From JANQPA01 sp964628385 (GTDB lineage: Bacteria > Bacteroidota > Bacteroidia > Chitinophagales > Saprospiraceae), in NCBI GenBank assembly GCA_964628385.1, contig CAZVOD010000002.1, positions 62,001-126,000 of the forward strand: a stretch of DNA of 64,000 nt, written 5' to 3'. Positions 24,826 to 33,340 of this stretch are shown here, piece by piece. Under the pieces are notes generated by a model that was not told where the DNA came from, ran no database searches, and worked only from the letters and a program-made list of their open reading frames with translations. The position numbers and the translations under genes were made by a program. Every line of letters starts with the position of its first letter. Position 1 is the stretch's first letter.

Positions 24826-27552
24826 ATGGATTCAGGTATCATCATAACGGCAGCTGCCGCCTACCTTGCACTGCTATTCCTGGTAGCCTACATAGCCGAT
24901 AAAAAAGGCTGGCAGGGAAAAAGCATGGTGAACCATCCCGTTGTTTATGCTTTATCACTCACTATTTATTGTACAGCCTGGACATTCTATGGCTCTGTAG
25001 GAAGAGCTTCTGTGCAAGGGCCGGGATTCCTGCCCATCTACCTGGGGCCATTGATCATTTCTCCACTCTTTTTTGTGTTGCTCAAAAAAATCATACTGAT
25101 CAGTAAAGCACAAAGAATCACTTCGATAGCTGATTTTATCTCCGCCCGGTATGGTAAAAGCTCTACACTGGGGATTGTCGTAACCCTGATCTGCGTATTT
25201 GGTGTCATTCCCTATATTTCCATACAACTCAAAGCAATTGCAGCCAGTTTTGCTGTTTTGAAGGGAGAATTATCCGACCTGGACAGCCAAAGCCCTTTTT
25301 ATTTTGATGCAGCATGGTATATTACTATTGCCCTGACGGTATTTACTATTCTCTTTGGTACCCGACACCTGGACCCCAACGAGCGTCACGAAGGACTCAT
25401 AGCCGCGGTAGCTTTCGAATCTGTTGTCAAACTGGTCGCCTTTCTGGCGGTTGGTATTTATGTTACCTACGGAGTTTTTAATGGGTTTGGGGATCTTTTC
25501 GAAAAAACCAGCCAGTCGGAAGCCGTACAGCGTCTCTTTTCTTTTGAGGAAGTAGGGATTAATGGTGGTCAATGGTTTACCCTGATTCTGATCTCCATGT
25601 CGGCAGTTTTGTTCTTACCCCGCCAGTTTCATATTGCGGTGGTTGAAAATACTAATCCTAAATTTCTGGATACCGCTTCCTGGTTATTTCCACTATATCT
25701 GCTGGTTATTAATTTATTTGTGATCCCGATAGCAGTTGCCGGACTGTATCAATGGGGAGAACAACCGATAGACCCCGACGCTTTTGTGATCAGCCTACCA
25801 CTCAATCTCGGTAACCAAGCTATGGCGCTGCTGGTTGCTTTGGGGGGCTTTGCCGCTGCCACCAGCATGGTAATTGTAGCTGTTATCGCTTTGAGTATTA
25901 TGATTAGCAATAATCTCATTTTGCCACTCCTGCTGAAACCAAGGATATGGAAACCTGAAGTCAATCACAATATCAACCAGCAATTGCTGGGCATGCGCCG
26001 AATAAGTATTATAGTCGTCCTTTTGCTTTCTTATGCCTATTTCCGAGCTGTCAGCTCACAGTTTGCTATAGTCTCCATAGGCCTGATTTCCTTTACAGCC
26101 ATCGCACAGTTTATCCCCGCAGCCATAGGCGGTTTGTACTGGAAAAGAGCGACAAAACCTGCGGCTATCAGTAGCCTGCTAGTCGGTTTTTTTATCTGGG
26201 CGATCACCTTGCCCATTCCCAGTATGATGGAAGGTGGACTATTTGGGAAAAGTGTTATTGAAAATGGCTGGTTTAATATACAATTACTCAAACCCCACGC
26301 TCTCTTTGGTACGGAAGGCTGGGATCACATTACTCATGCTGTTTTCTGGAGCCTGTTATTTAATGTAATGACCTACGTTACGGTTTCTTTAAATACCACT
26401 CCTTCATTACTGGAAATTACACAAGCTGATTTATTTGTAGAAATTTATAAACATCGCGTAGCAGAACCCGGCGAGTACGAAGTAATACGCAGAAGAGCCC
26501 AAACTAAAGACCTGCTTCTTTTGCTAGAACGGTTTATGAGCATGGAAAGAGCTAATGATTTGATACTGAATTTTGAAAAAGACAATGATATTGTTCTGAA
26601 AGATCATCAAATAGCATCGCCGGAATTTATCAAATACGTAGAAACTCATCTGACGGGAGCCATGGGAGCTGCATCGGCCAAAACGATTATCAAATCAGTA
26701 TCGCAGGAAGACCCCATCAGCCTGGAAGAAATGTTTGAAGTACTGGAACAAACCAAGGAAATTTTTCAATACAATAAAGCTTTGGAAGCAAAATCAGAAG
26801 AACTCAGAGCAGCTAACGAACAGCTTAAAGAGCTGGATCGATTAAAAGCTGACTTTATCTCCACTATTACTCATGAGCTGCGAACGCCCATCACCTCGAT
26901 AAAAGCATTTTCGAAAATCATGCTGGATAACCCGGAACTGGCGGAAGCGGAAAAAAATAATTTCCTGAAAATTATCCTCAGCGAGTCGGATCGTATCACC
27001 AGGTTGGTAAATCAGGTTTTGGATTTGAGAAAAATACAGTCAGAGGAAAAGCAGTCAGGCCATCAGATTATCAACTTAAATGAAATTGCCAGGGAAGCAG
27101 TCAATAGTGTTGCCGGGTTGATGGAGCAAAAGAAAATCAACTACGAGATAGACTTGCCCGAGCAGCCTGTTTTTATTAATGCCGGCCCGGATAAGATCAT
27201 TCAGGTAATTGTCAATTTACTGTCTAATGCCATAAAATTTTGTAATCAGCAGGAAGGGTTTATCCGCTTGACGCTCAGGCAAGAGGAAGATATTGCCAGG
27301 CTTTCAGTGCAGGATAATGGACCGGGTATCAAAGAGAAGAATATAAATTTAATTTTTGATCAATTTACTCAGATAAGTGATCCCAAAGCCGGAAAACCCC
27401 AGGGCAGCGGCCTTGGCTTGTACATCACCAGAACGATCGTCAGGCAGTATAAAGGTAAAATTTATGTAAGCAATACTGCTGGCTCCGGTGCAAATTTTAT
27501 TGTTGAATGGCCTGTCGTTGATCCTGTTTTCCAAATAAAAACAAGTGAGTAG
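24826..27552 (+). CDS. SSS-transporter-coupled sensor histidine kinase (CrbS/CbrA-like)
   Basis: A 908-residue fusion. Residues about 1-500 are a PutP-type sodium:solute symporter domain with about 13 helices (LTIYCTAWTFYGSVGRA, SIADFISARYGKS). About 520-640 is the STAC-type linker (LLLLERFMSME, GAMGAASAKTIIKSV) followed by a coiled coil. The kinase core has the H-box STITHELRTP with His683, the N-box LLSNAIKFCN, G1 DNGPGIKEK and G2 QGSGLGLYIT. There is no PAS domain or C-terminal receiver. CrbS in Vibrio activates acs in the acetate switch. It precedes a receiver-only regulator and acs, so acetate sensing is likely. Confidence 0.95.
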   Translation: MDSGIIITAAAAYLALLFLVAYIADKKGWQGKSMVNHPVVYALSLTIYCTAWTFYGSVGRASVQGPGFLPIYLGPLIISPLFFVLLKKIILISKAQRITSIADFISARYGKSSTLGIVVTLICVFGVIPYISIQLKAIAASFAVLKGELSDLDSQSPFYFDAAWYITIALTVFTILFGTRHLDPNERHEGLIAAVAFESVVKLVAFLAVGIYVTYGVFNGFGDLFEKTSQSEAVQRLFSFEEVGINGGQWFTLILISMSAVLFLPRQFHIAVVENTNPKFLDTASWLFPLYLLVINLFVIPIAVAGLYQWGEQPIDPDAFVISLPLNLGNQAMALLVALGGFAAATSMVIVAVIALSIMISNNLILPLLLKPRIWKPEVNHNINQQLLGMRRISIIVVLLLSYAYFRAVSSQFAIVSIGLISFTAIAQFIPAAIGGLYWKRATKPAAISSLLVGFFIWAITLPIPSMMEGGLFGKSVIENGWFNIQLLKPHALFGTEGWDHITHAVFWSLLFNVMTYVTVSLNTTPSLLEITQADLFVEIYKHRVAEPGEYEVIRRRAQTKDLLLLLERFMSMERANDLILNFEKDNDIVLKDHQIASPEFIKYVETHLTGAMGAASAKTIIKSVSQEDPISLEEMFEVLEQTKEIFQYNKALEAKSEELRAANEQLKELDRLKADFISTITHELRTPITSIKAFSKIMLDNPELAEAEKNNFLKIILSESDRITRLVNQVLDLRKIQSEEKQSGHQIINLNEIAREAVNSVAGLMEQKKINYEIDLPEQPVFINAGPDKIIQVIVNLLSNAIKFCNQQEGFIRLTLRQEEDIARLSVQDNGPGIKEKNINLIFDQFTQISDPKAGKPQGSGLGLYITRTIVRQYKGKIYVSNTAGSGANFIVEWPVVDPVFQIKTSE

Positions 27553-27669
27553 GATTCTGGTCAAGAAAAAAAAATTTAGTTAGTTCAGAATTACTTATTT
27601 TATTCTTTTTTTCAATAAATTAATGTACATTTAACCAGAACAAACAAGATAAGAGCAAGATAGTAGAAA

Positions 27670-28056
27670 ATGGAAGGACAGAAATTTAAAAGTGTCTTAC
27701 TTGTAGATGATGAGCCCAATATTTTGGTAGCGCTTGAGTTTTTGATCAGGCAACAGGGCTTGAAGGTTTTTAAAGCCAGTAATGGGCATAAAGCGTTAGA
27801 GTTAATGGCCGCTCACGTTCCTTCTATTGTTGTCCTTGATGTTATGATGCCGGGTATGAACGGCTTTGAAGTAGCCCGGAAAATTCGAAATAATCCGGCT
27901 TTTGAAGATGTACGAATTATTTTTCTAACCGCTAAAGGAACCCAGGCGGATCGACTCAATGGCTATGCTAACGGCGGTGAAATTTATTTGACTAAACCTT
28001 TTGAAAATCAAGAATTAATAGATATAATAAATGAGGTAGTTGAATTTGGCATTTAA
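27670..28056 (+). CDS. Stand-alone receiver-domain response regulator
   Basis: A 128-residue CheY-like protein with nothing but a receiver domain. It has the acidic pocket Asp13-Asp14, phosphoacceptor Asp57 in VVLDVMMPG, the switch Thr in FLTAKG and the conserved Lys in YLTKPF. It follows the CrbS-like kinase by 117 bases and lies before acs. CrbR in Vibrio carries a LuxR-type DNA-binding output domain, which is absent here; so phosphate must pass on to another protein or the receiver acts by binding. Its gene ends at a terminator that overlaps its stop codon. Confidence 0.95.
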   Translation: MEGQKFKSVLLVDDEPNILVALEFLIRQQGLKVFKASNGHKALELMAAHVPSIVVLDVMMPGMNGFEVARKIRNNPAFEDVRIIFLTAKGTQADRLNGYANGGEIYLTKPFENQELIDIINEVVEFGI

Positions 28057-28069
28057 TGCCATTTTTTTT
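28047..28069 (+). terminator. Intrinsic terminator overlapping the receiver gene's stop codon
   Basis: TGGCAT (28047-28052) and ATGCCA (28056-28061) form a 6-bp stem with a three-base loop, followed by eight T (28062-28069). The stop codon TAA (28054-28056) lies within it. It separates the kinase/receiver genes from acs, only 56 bases before the acs ATG. Confidence 0.75.
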
Positions 28070-28125
28070 CCAAACAAAAATATAGAAATCTAAATATATT
28101 GATATTTAAACCAAATCAAAAAAAT

Positions 28126-30039
28126 ATGACTCACGTAATCAAAACCATCGAAGAATACCAACAGACCTACAAGCGCAGTGTGGAGGATCCGGAAGGGTTC
28201 TGGGCTGAGCAGGCTTCGACCTTTGTATGGAAAAAGCCCTGGGATAAAGTCCTGGAATGGGATTTCCAGAAGCCTGATGTGAAGTGGTTTGTGGGAGGTA
28301 AGCTTAATATTACTGAAAATTGCCTTGACCGCCATTTAGAGAGCAAAGGAGATCAAACAGCTATCATTTTTGAACCTAACCATCCTGATGAAAAAGCGCT
28401 AACCTACACTTACAAGGAATTACTTACTGCGGTTTGCCGCGCTGCCAATGCATTGAAAGCCAGCGGTATTAAAAAAGGCGATCGGGTTGTTATCTATATG
28501 TCTATGGTCCCGGAATTGGCTATTTCTACTTTGGCCTGTGCAAGAATTGGTGCTATACACTCCGTGGTATTTGCCGGTTTTTCAGCTCAGGCATTGGCCG
28601 ATCGGGTGAAAGATGCTGAAGCAAAAATGATCATTTGTGCTGATTATAATAAGCGGGGGGCCAAGGTCATTCCCGTAAAAGAAATAGTAGATGATGCCGT
28701 AGATATGGATTGCAAGTCTATTGAAACTGTATTGGTCTATAAAAATACAGGCCAGGATATCAACATGGTAGCAGGCCGTGATAAGTGGTGGCACGATGAA
28801 GTGGATGGCCGGAGTGATCAGTGTGAAGCAGAGGCAATGGACTCAGAAGACATGTTGTTCATTCTTTACACTTCTGGTTCTACAGGCAAGCCAAAGGGAG
28901 TGGTTCACACTTGTGGAGGCTATATGGTATATACTACTTATTCCTTCAAAAATGTCTTTCAATGGGAAGAAGGTGATGTTTACTGGTGTACAGCAGATGT
29001 AGGATGGATTACCGGGCATTCCTATATTATTTACGGACCACTCTCGGCGGGGGCCACTACGCTGATGTTTGAAGGCGTTCCTACTTATCCGGATGCCGGA
29101 AGATTCTGGGAGATTTGTGATAAGTATAAGGTTAATCAATTTTACACAGCGCCTACGGCTATTCGTGCACTGATGGCAAAGGGCACTCAATATGTAGATA
29201 AGCACGATCTGAGTTCCATAAAAGTATTGGGGAGTGTAGGTGAACCTATCAACGAGGAAGCCTGGCACTGGTACCATGATCACGTTGGTAAAGGAAACGC
29301 TCCGATTGTAGATACCTGGTGGCAAACAGAAACCGGTGGTATTATGATTACGCCTATTCCCAATGTTACGGAGCTGAAACCCTGTTTTGCTACTTATCCA
29401 TTACCCGGTATTCAGCCTTGTCTGGTAGATAAGGATGGTAATGAGCTAACGGGTATGAAAGAAGATGGGTTACTTTGTATTAAGTTTCCGTGGCCGTCTA
29501 TGCTTAGGACGACTTACGGAGATCATGAGCGTTGTCGTTTGACCTACTTTGCCATGTTTAAGGATAAATATTTCACTGGTGACGGTGCCAGAAGAGAAAA
29601 AAACGGAATGTACAGGATTGTAGGCCGGGTGGATGATGTTATCAACGTATCTGGCCACCGGATGGGTACGGCCGAAGTTGAAAATGCCATTGACCAGCAC
29701 CCTGATGTTGTAGAATCTGCTGTTGTAGGGTATCCTCACGCCATCAAAGGGCAAGGGATTTATGCTTACCTCATTGTCAACCATGAAGTAGATGACCTGG
29801 ATGCTTTCCGCAAGGAGGTGCTTGATGTGGTAAAAAAAGAAATAGGACCGATTGCCAAGCCGGATAAAATACAGTTTGTATCCGGTTTACCCAAAACGCG
29901 TTCTGGTAAAATCATGAGACGAATACTCCGAAAGGTGGCTTCTGACGAGACCTCCAACTTAGGTGATATTTCTACTTTGCTCAACCCGGAAGTTGTACAG
30001 GAAATCATTGACGGATCACTGGTAAAGCACAAAGCATAA
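28126..30039 (+). CDS. acs: Acetyl-CoA synthetase
   Basis: Acs activates acetate with ATP and CoA to acetyl-CoA in the cytoplasm, the main high-affinity route for acetate use. The 637-residue enzyme has the N-terminal ACAS_N segment (YQQTYKRSVEDPEGFW), the adenylation motif YTSGSTGKPKG, the WWQTETGG motif, GRVDDVINVSGHR and the conserved C-terminal PKTRSGKIMRR with Lys595, the residue acetylated in known Acs enzymes. The ATG at 28126 gives the usual N-terminus; an upstream TTG is ignored. A terminator lies 56 bases upstream, so acs needs its own promoter in that short space. Confidence 0.97.
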   Translation: MTHVIKTIEEYQQTYKRSVEDPEGFWAEQASTFVWKKPWDKVLEWDFQKPDVKWFVGGKLNITENCLDRHLESKGDQTAIIFEPNHPDEKALTYTYKELLTAVCRAANALKASGIKKGDRVVIYMSMVPELAISTLACARIGAIHSVVFAGFSAQALADRVKDAEAKMIICADYNKRGAKVIPVKEIVDDAVDMDCKSIETVLVYKNTGQDINMVAGRDKWWHDEVDGRSDQCEAEAMDSEDMLFILYTSGSTGKPKGVVHTCGGYMVYTTYSFKNVFQWEEGDVYWCTADVGWITGHSYIIYGPLSAGATTLMFEGVPTYPDAGRFWEICDKYKVNQFYTAPTAIRALMAKGTQYVDKHDLSSIKVLGSVGEPINEEAWHWYHDHVGKGNAPIVDTWWQTETGGIMITPIPNVTELKPCFATYPLPGIQPCLVDKDGNELTGMKEDGLLCIKFPWPSMLRTTYGDHERCRLTYFAMFKDKYFTGDGARREKNGMYRIVGRVDDVINVSGHRMGTAEVENAIDQHPDVVESAVVGYPHAIKGQGIYAYLIVNHEVDDLDAFRKEVLDVVKKEIGPIAKPDKIQFVSGLPKTRSGKIMRRILRKVASDETSNLGDISTLLNPEVVQEIIDGSLVKHKA

Positions 30040-30057
30040 ACAGTAATGTAGGATTAG

Positions 30058-30113
30058 CGCTTAAAGGTAGTGGGAAATGGGGTTTTACGCTATTTTCCGG
30101 CTACCTTCAAGCG
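30058..30113 (+). repeat. Long stem-loop after acs
   Basis: CGCTTAAAGGTAG (30058-30070) pairs with CTACCTTCAAGCG (30101-30113) over 13 positions with one mismatch, closing a 30-base loop that can itself pair partly. No T-run follows, so it may be an mRNA-stabilising or processing hairpin between acs and the mini-protein gene. Confidence 0.45.
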
Positions 30114-30156
30114 GATTTATCTCATTCATTACTCCAAACTACTAATTCCATTCATT

Positions 30157-30330
30157 ATGACTTATCAGGAAATATACGACCGGAGCCTTGCCTCTCCGGA
30201 TTTATTCTGGCAGGAAGAAGTCCGCAAAAGAGTGGTCAGAGATAATGGCGGGCATGCCGTAGCGATGAAATTCAGCCTTGATCGGGTATATGCCATGAAA
30301 CCCGCATTTGAAAAACAGGCTGCCAATTAA
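30157..30330 (+). CDS. 57-residue protein resembling the N-terminus of acetyl-CoA synthetase
   Basis: A short cytoplasmic protein, residues 1-57 from ATG 30157. Its start MTYQEIYDRSLASPDLFWQE lines up with Acs residues EYQQTYKRSVEDPEGFWAEQ: shared YQ, Y, RS, P, FW and E. After that the sequence diverges and ends (KFSLDRVYAMKPAFEKQAAN). It therefore looks like the ACAS_N leader alone, without the adenylation domain. Possibilities are a partner that binds Acs or competes for its N-terminal contacts, or a duplicated remnant. Lying 117 bases after acs and 10 before the kinase-like gene, it is likely translated. Function unknown. Confidence 0.65.
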   Translation: MTYQEIYDRSLASPDLFWQEEVRKRVVRDNGGHAVAMKFSLDRVYAMKPAFEKQAAN

Positions 30331-30340
30331 CAAAGCAACT

Positions 30341-31408
30341 ATGCAAGGGAATATACCATCAAAGAAGAAAATTTTGTTTCACATCAAGGAGGAATTGCGG
30401 TCATACCTCAGAAAGTATAACCGGCAAGTAGAACTTCCACTTCAATATGAAGACCTGCTCAGATATGGCTCTTCCCTTCCGCTAATTGATCAGCAGGGCA
30501 ATGACACGCTCTGGGAGACGGTATACTACTCGCCTTCTGATCAACAAGAGTTATACAAAGCGCTGACCAACATCTATGCCTTACTAAAAACGGATGGAGA
30601 TACCGAAGTACTCAAGCATCTCTCCGTCGCCAGAATTGACTACTGCACCTTTGGCAATACGCATCCTTTCAGGGTACGTATCATCAATAGATTAAATGAC
30701 AATTATGACCACTTCTATGTAAAAAAAGGAGACGCTTCCAGGGTGTATGGCCTAGAGCTCGAGGATTTGCTCTCTCCTAATCGGGTAATGTACCTGGTAG
30801 ACAGACAAACGCTTATTGAAGAGCATATCGCGGGTATTCCCGGTGATGATTTTATCAAAAATCATTTGGACCAATTGCCTTTTAATGAAATTCGTATAGC
30901 TAAGGAATTTGTAAAATTTAACGAACGCTGCTTTGTAAGACTACTCGGAGATATGCGTTCCTACAATTACGTTGTAGATGTAACTCCTGATATTGAAGGT
31001 TCTCAATATCGGATAAGGCCAATTGACTTTGACCAGCAATCCTATGAAGGACGGAAAAGCTTTTACCTGCCCCAATTTTATAAAGAAAATAATCCCATCA
31101 TTTTTCTGGGTATCAAGCACATGACTCCCGAGACAGTAAAACAATATCAACTGGAAGAGCGAAGCCTAATTGCAACCCGGATAAAATCTACCCAAACCCA
31201 AGTGAAAGACCTTTTTAGGTCTATGACTAGAGATCAGATATCATTCCCGGAAAAGATTAAACAGCTAAGAGAAGAATTAGCTTACCACCATAAAAACGAT
31301 GTTTTTCTAAGATGTACCAATATGGGTTGGATTGTGTTTACCAACCTTAAACTACTACTACAGAAAGATTTCAGACAAAGTATTCTCGGAGAAGAAGCAG
31401 TCGTGTGA
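30341..31408 (+). CDS. Unknown protein with kinase-like catalytic motifs
   Basis: A 355-residue soluble protein not matching a family I know. Its order of motifs resembles a protein kinase/aminoglycoside phosphotransferase fold: a beta-hairpin with Lys128/129 (FYVKKGDAS), hinge-like IEEHIAGIPGDDF, the catalytic-loop-like LLGDMRSYN in which Asp204 and Asn209 have the D-x4-N spacing of HRDLKPEN, and RPIDFDQQ, a DFG-like metal motif with Asp229/Asp231. The Gly-rich loop is not clear, so this is inference. It starts 10 bases after the Acs-N mini-protein, likely in the same unit as acs. The ATG at 30341 is preferred to an overlapping TTG. A role modifying Acs or the acetate regulators is possible. 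Confidence 0.8.
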   Translation: MQGNIPSKKKILFHIKEELRSYLRKYNRQVELPLQYEDLLRYGSSLPLIDQQGNDTLWETVYYSPSDQQELYKALTNIYALLKTDGDTEVLKHLSVARIDYCTFGNTHPFRVRIINRLNDNYDHFYVKKGDASRVYGLELEDLLSPNRVMYLVDRQTLIEEHIAGIPGDDFIKNHLDQLPFNEIRIAKEFVKFNERCFVRLLGDMRSYNYVVDVTPDIEGSQYRIRPIDFDQQSYEGRKSFYLPQFYKENNPIIFLGIKHMTPETVKQYQLEERSLIATRIKSTQTQVKDLFRSMTRDQISFPEKIKQLREELAYHHKNDVFLRCTNMGWIVFTNLKLLLQKDFRQSILGEEAVV

Positions 31409-31411
31409 CCC

Positions 31412-31978
31412 TTATGCGTTGTTCTTAGCCTTTTGTCTTTTGCGCTTTTCTCTCGCCCGCTGACGCTTACGCTTACGACGCTCTCGCTGTTTTTTCTTAT
31501 TGACTTTAAAGATGCTGTTTCTTTTGGCAATAACATATCGCAGGCTAATACCCGACTGAGAGTAGAATTGTTGTTCTCCTCCGGTGAGATTAACAGCCGG
31601 TTTGATATCGTAGGAAATATTTAATTTGGCAATGGTAAATTCCAGGCCCGCAATCATTGTGATCCCGGCAGGATCTGTATAGTCTACTTCATCAGCTGCT
31701 GTTATCCAGCCTTTATGCACTCCCCCTCCGTAATAAACGTTCAATCGACGAGTGATAATAGGATTGTGCTGCTCTAACAGTACCGTTACCAGTAATTCTT
31801 CTCGCTGCAAACTAGATTGTAAGATGCCTTCAATTGTAAGATTTTTGGCTACACGGAATTGGCTGCTTACACCCCAATCCGTCCCCATCCGCATGCCCAA
31901 GGTAAAATCATAAGACTGAGCTTGCATGAAGGTGCAGAATGCCAAACCCAAAACGGAGATAATGATTAGTCTTTTCAT
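31412..31978 (-). CDS. Small outer-membrane barrel-like protein with very basic tail
   Basis: A 188-residue exported protein: signal peptide MKRLIIISVLGLAFCTFMQA, then about 130 residues of alternating beta strands (YDFTLGMRMGTDWGV, LNVYYGGGVHKGWI, TIAGLEFTIAKLNI-like pattern). These resemble small Bacteroidota outer-membrane proteins. The last 33 or so residues are extremely basic and helical (KKKQRERRKRKRQRAREKRK and on), ending in Asn-Asn-Ala. Such a Lys/Arg tail after a barrel is unusual. It is convergent with the kinase-like gene, 3 bases apart, and has no close partner. Confidence 0.75.
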   Translation of the reverse strand: MKRLIIISVLGLAFCTFMQAQSYDFTLGMRMGTDWGVSSQFRVAKNLTIEGILQSSLQREELLVTVLLEQHNPIITRRLNVYYGGGVHKGWITAADEVDYTDPAGITMIAGLEFTIAKLNISYDIKPAVNLTGGEQQFYSQSGISLRYVIAKRNSIFKVNKKKQRERRKRKRQRAREKRKRQKAKNNA

Positions 31979-32035
31979 GCTTTCCAGAACGAATATGAAA
32001 ATTTAATATTTCGGGAAAAAAGTTAAGCAAGTCGT

Positions 32036-32081
32036 AAAAAAAGCCCCCCTTCCGGCTTTCGCCAGAAGGGGGGACTTTTTT
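32036..32081 (-). terminator. Strong bidirectional intrinsic terminator
   Basis: A CCCCCCTTC/GAAGGGGGG core stem (32044-32052 with 32065-32073) and an inner GGC/GCC are bordered by an A-run on one side and a T-run on the other (32036-32042, 32076-32081). Reading on the minus strand it ends the 32225-33256 gene. A second hairpin precedes it. Confidence 0.85.
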
Positions 32082-32170
32082 AGGTTTTGACTTGCTTCGT
32101 GGGTATTAGAATGGGTTAATTACATGAAAAAATGACGGATTTTGTGAGGTGGTGAGGATATGCAACAGCC

Positions 32171-32206
32171 ACTTCTGCTCCTGGCAGCTAATTAAGGAGC
32201 AGAAGT
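32171..32206 (-). repeat. Second hairpin before the terminator
   Basis: ACTTCTGCTCCT (32171-32182) and AGGAGCAGAAGT (32195-32206) form a perfect 12-bp stem with a 12-base loop, directly after the stop of the 32225-33256 gene on the minus strand. It is probably part of the mRNA 3' end. Confidence 0.6.
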
Positions 32207-32224
32207 AGCTATTTGAAAGAAAGT

Positions 32225-33256
32225 TTATTCAAAAAAATTATCGTATTGATTACGGTGATTGGCATTTCTGATCGGCTCTTTCATGGGAGCATCCAGATCA
32301 AGCACATCGGAGTCACTGTTAGCCTGATTGAGTAAGGTATTCTTTTCAATACCCAGCAGTAGAGAGTTCCCTTCTTTTTCCCATTCTTCCAACATCTTAA
32401 GGCCTTTTTCTTCATAAACTCCATTTTGAAGATCCAGCGATTCCATGAAGCTGGCAGACATTTTCATGAAGCGCTCCATCTCGCCCACCTTTTTACTAAC
32501 ATCTTCAGCTATAGCTTCCATAGCGGCATCAAACATAGCCCGCTTATCCGGATCACCGGAGATAATGCTCATAGCTGATTTCATGGCGCTGTTACTGGCG
32601 TGAATAGCCTTGCGTTCCTGTTCTTTCACAGCTACCTGATCTTTGATATCTTCTTTGAGGATGTGAGAGTTTTCGTGCATTCGAGTCAACACCCTGTACA
32701 TGACTTCCATTTTTTTGTATAGATCTTCCAGGCGCATATTAGACTCTTTCAATCGGCCGGCCTTTCTGGATTTGAGTATCATTGTAGCCCGTTCATCATT
32801 AGCTTTGGCTTTGCTAGCCAGATTGAGATTGCTCTGAATATCTTTTTGATTATTGTGGATCACTTCCCTGAGCTTGTGCATTTGCCCTCTCAGCTTGCTC
32901 ACCTGGCGTTTCATTTTACGCAAGTTATCTTCCAATTCTTCTACATAAGATCTCAGTATTCCAATGGGGTCAAGGTTGACAAAAATACTGGTTACCCAGC
33001 GCATGACACTTTTGTAAAAATACCAGGCAAGATTCCTTACTTTTGGGTCTAATATCATATACAAAACAGCCCCAAGGGTAAGTAGCAGGGCGGTAAGGCC
33101 CAGTACGGACTGAGCAAGACTGTAGATGAGCGGGATGATGTTGTATAAAGCAAAACCACCACCAATAGCTACAGCAGCCAGAAAGATCATGCCGGTAATA
33201 CCTTCCGGGCGCTCCCAGAAGGATTTTGTCTTTGTATCAAAGTTATTGTTGTCCAT
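32225..33256 (-). CDS. Membrane protein with long PspA-like coiled coil
   Basis: A 343-residue protein. Two membrane helices lie at about 18-38 and 46-68, then WYFYKSVMRWVTSIFVNLDPIG leads into a helical stretch (about 95-290) with heptad-like Leu/Met spacing: YVEELEDNLRKMKRQVSKLR, LKESNMRLEDLYKKM, and KAIHASNSAMKSAMSIISGD. This helical part is like the PspA/IM30 (ESCRT-III-related) coiled coil, with NLRKMKRQVSKL near the usual PspA start, but with an N-terminal anchor in place of the amphipathic helix. A Ser/Asp/Asn-rich tail ends it. Function unknown; envelope-stress or membrane remodelling is a guess. It ends in a two-hairpin terminator. Confidence 0.78.
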   Translation of the reverse strand: MDNNNFDTKTKSFWERPEGITGMIFLAAVAIGGGFALYNIIPLIYSLAQSVLGLTALLLTLGAVLYMILDPKVRNLAWYFYKSVMRWVTSIFVNLDPIGILRSYVEELEDNLRKMKRQVSKLRGQMHKLREVIHNNQKDIQSNLNLASKAKANDERATMILKSRKAGRLKESNMRLEDLYKKMEVMYRVLTRMHENSHILKEDIKDQVAVKEQERKAIHASNSAMKSAMSIISGDPDKRAMFDAAMEAIAEDVSKKVGEMERFMKMSASFMESLDLQNGVYEEKGLKMLEEWEKEGNSLLLGIEKNTLLNQANSDSDVLDLDAPMKEPIRNANHRNQYDNFFE

Positions 33257-33340
33257 ATAAATTCCTTAGCATTTTTGCGCTATAAATATCAAATCAAAAG
33301 TTACTTTCGCAAAATAATAAACTATCTACAAAACGAATCA

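Noticed and set aside
28843..29325. A 160-codon open frame antisense to acs
   Set aside because: It lies fully inside acs, whose motifs are intact, and has no family motif; it is a shadow frame.
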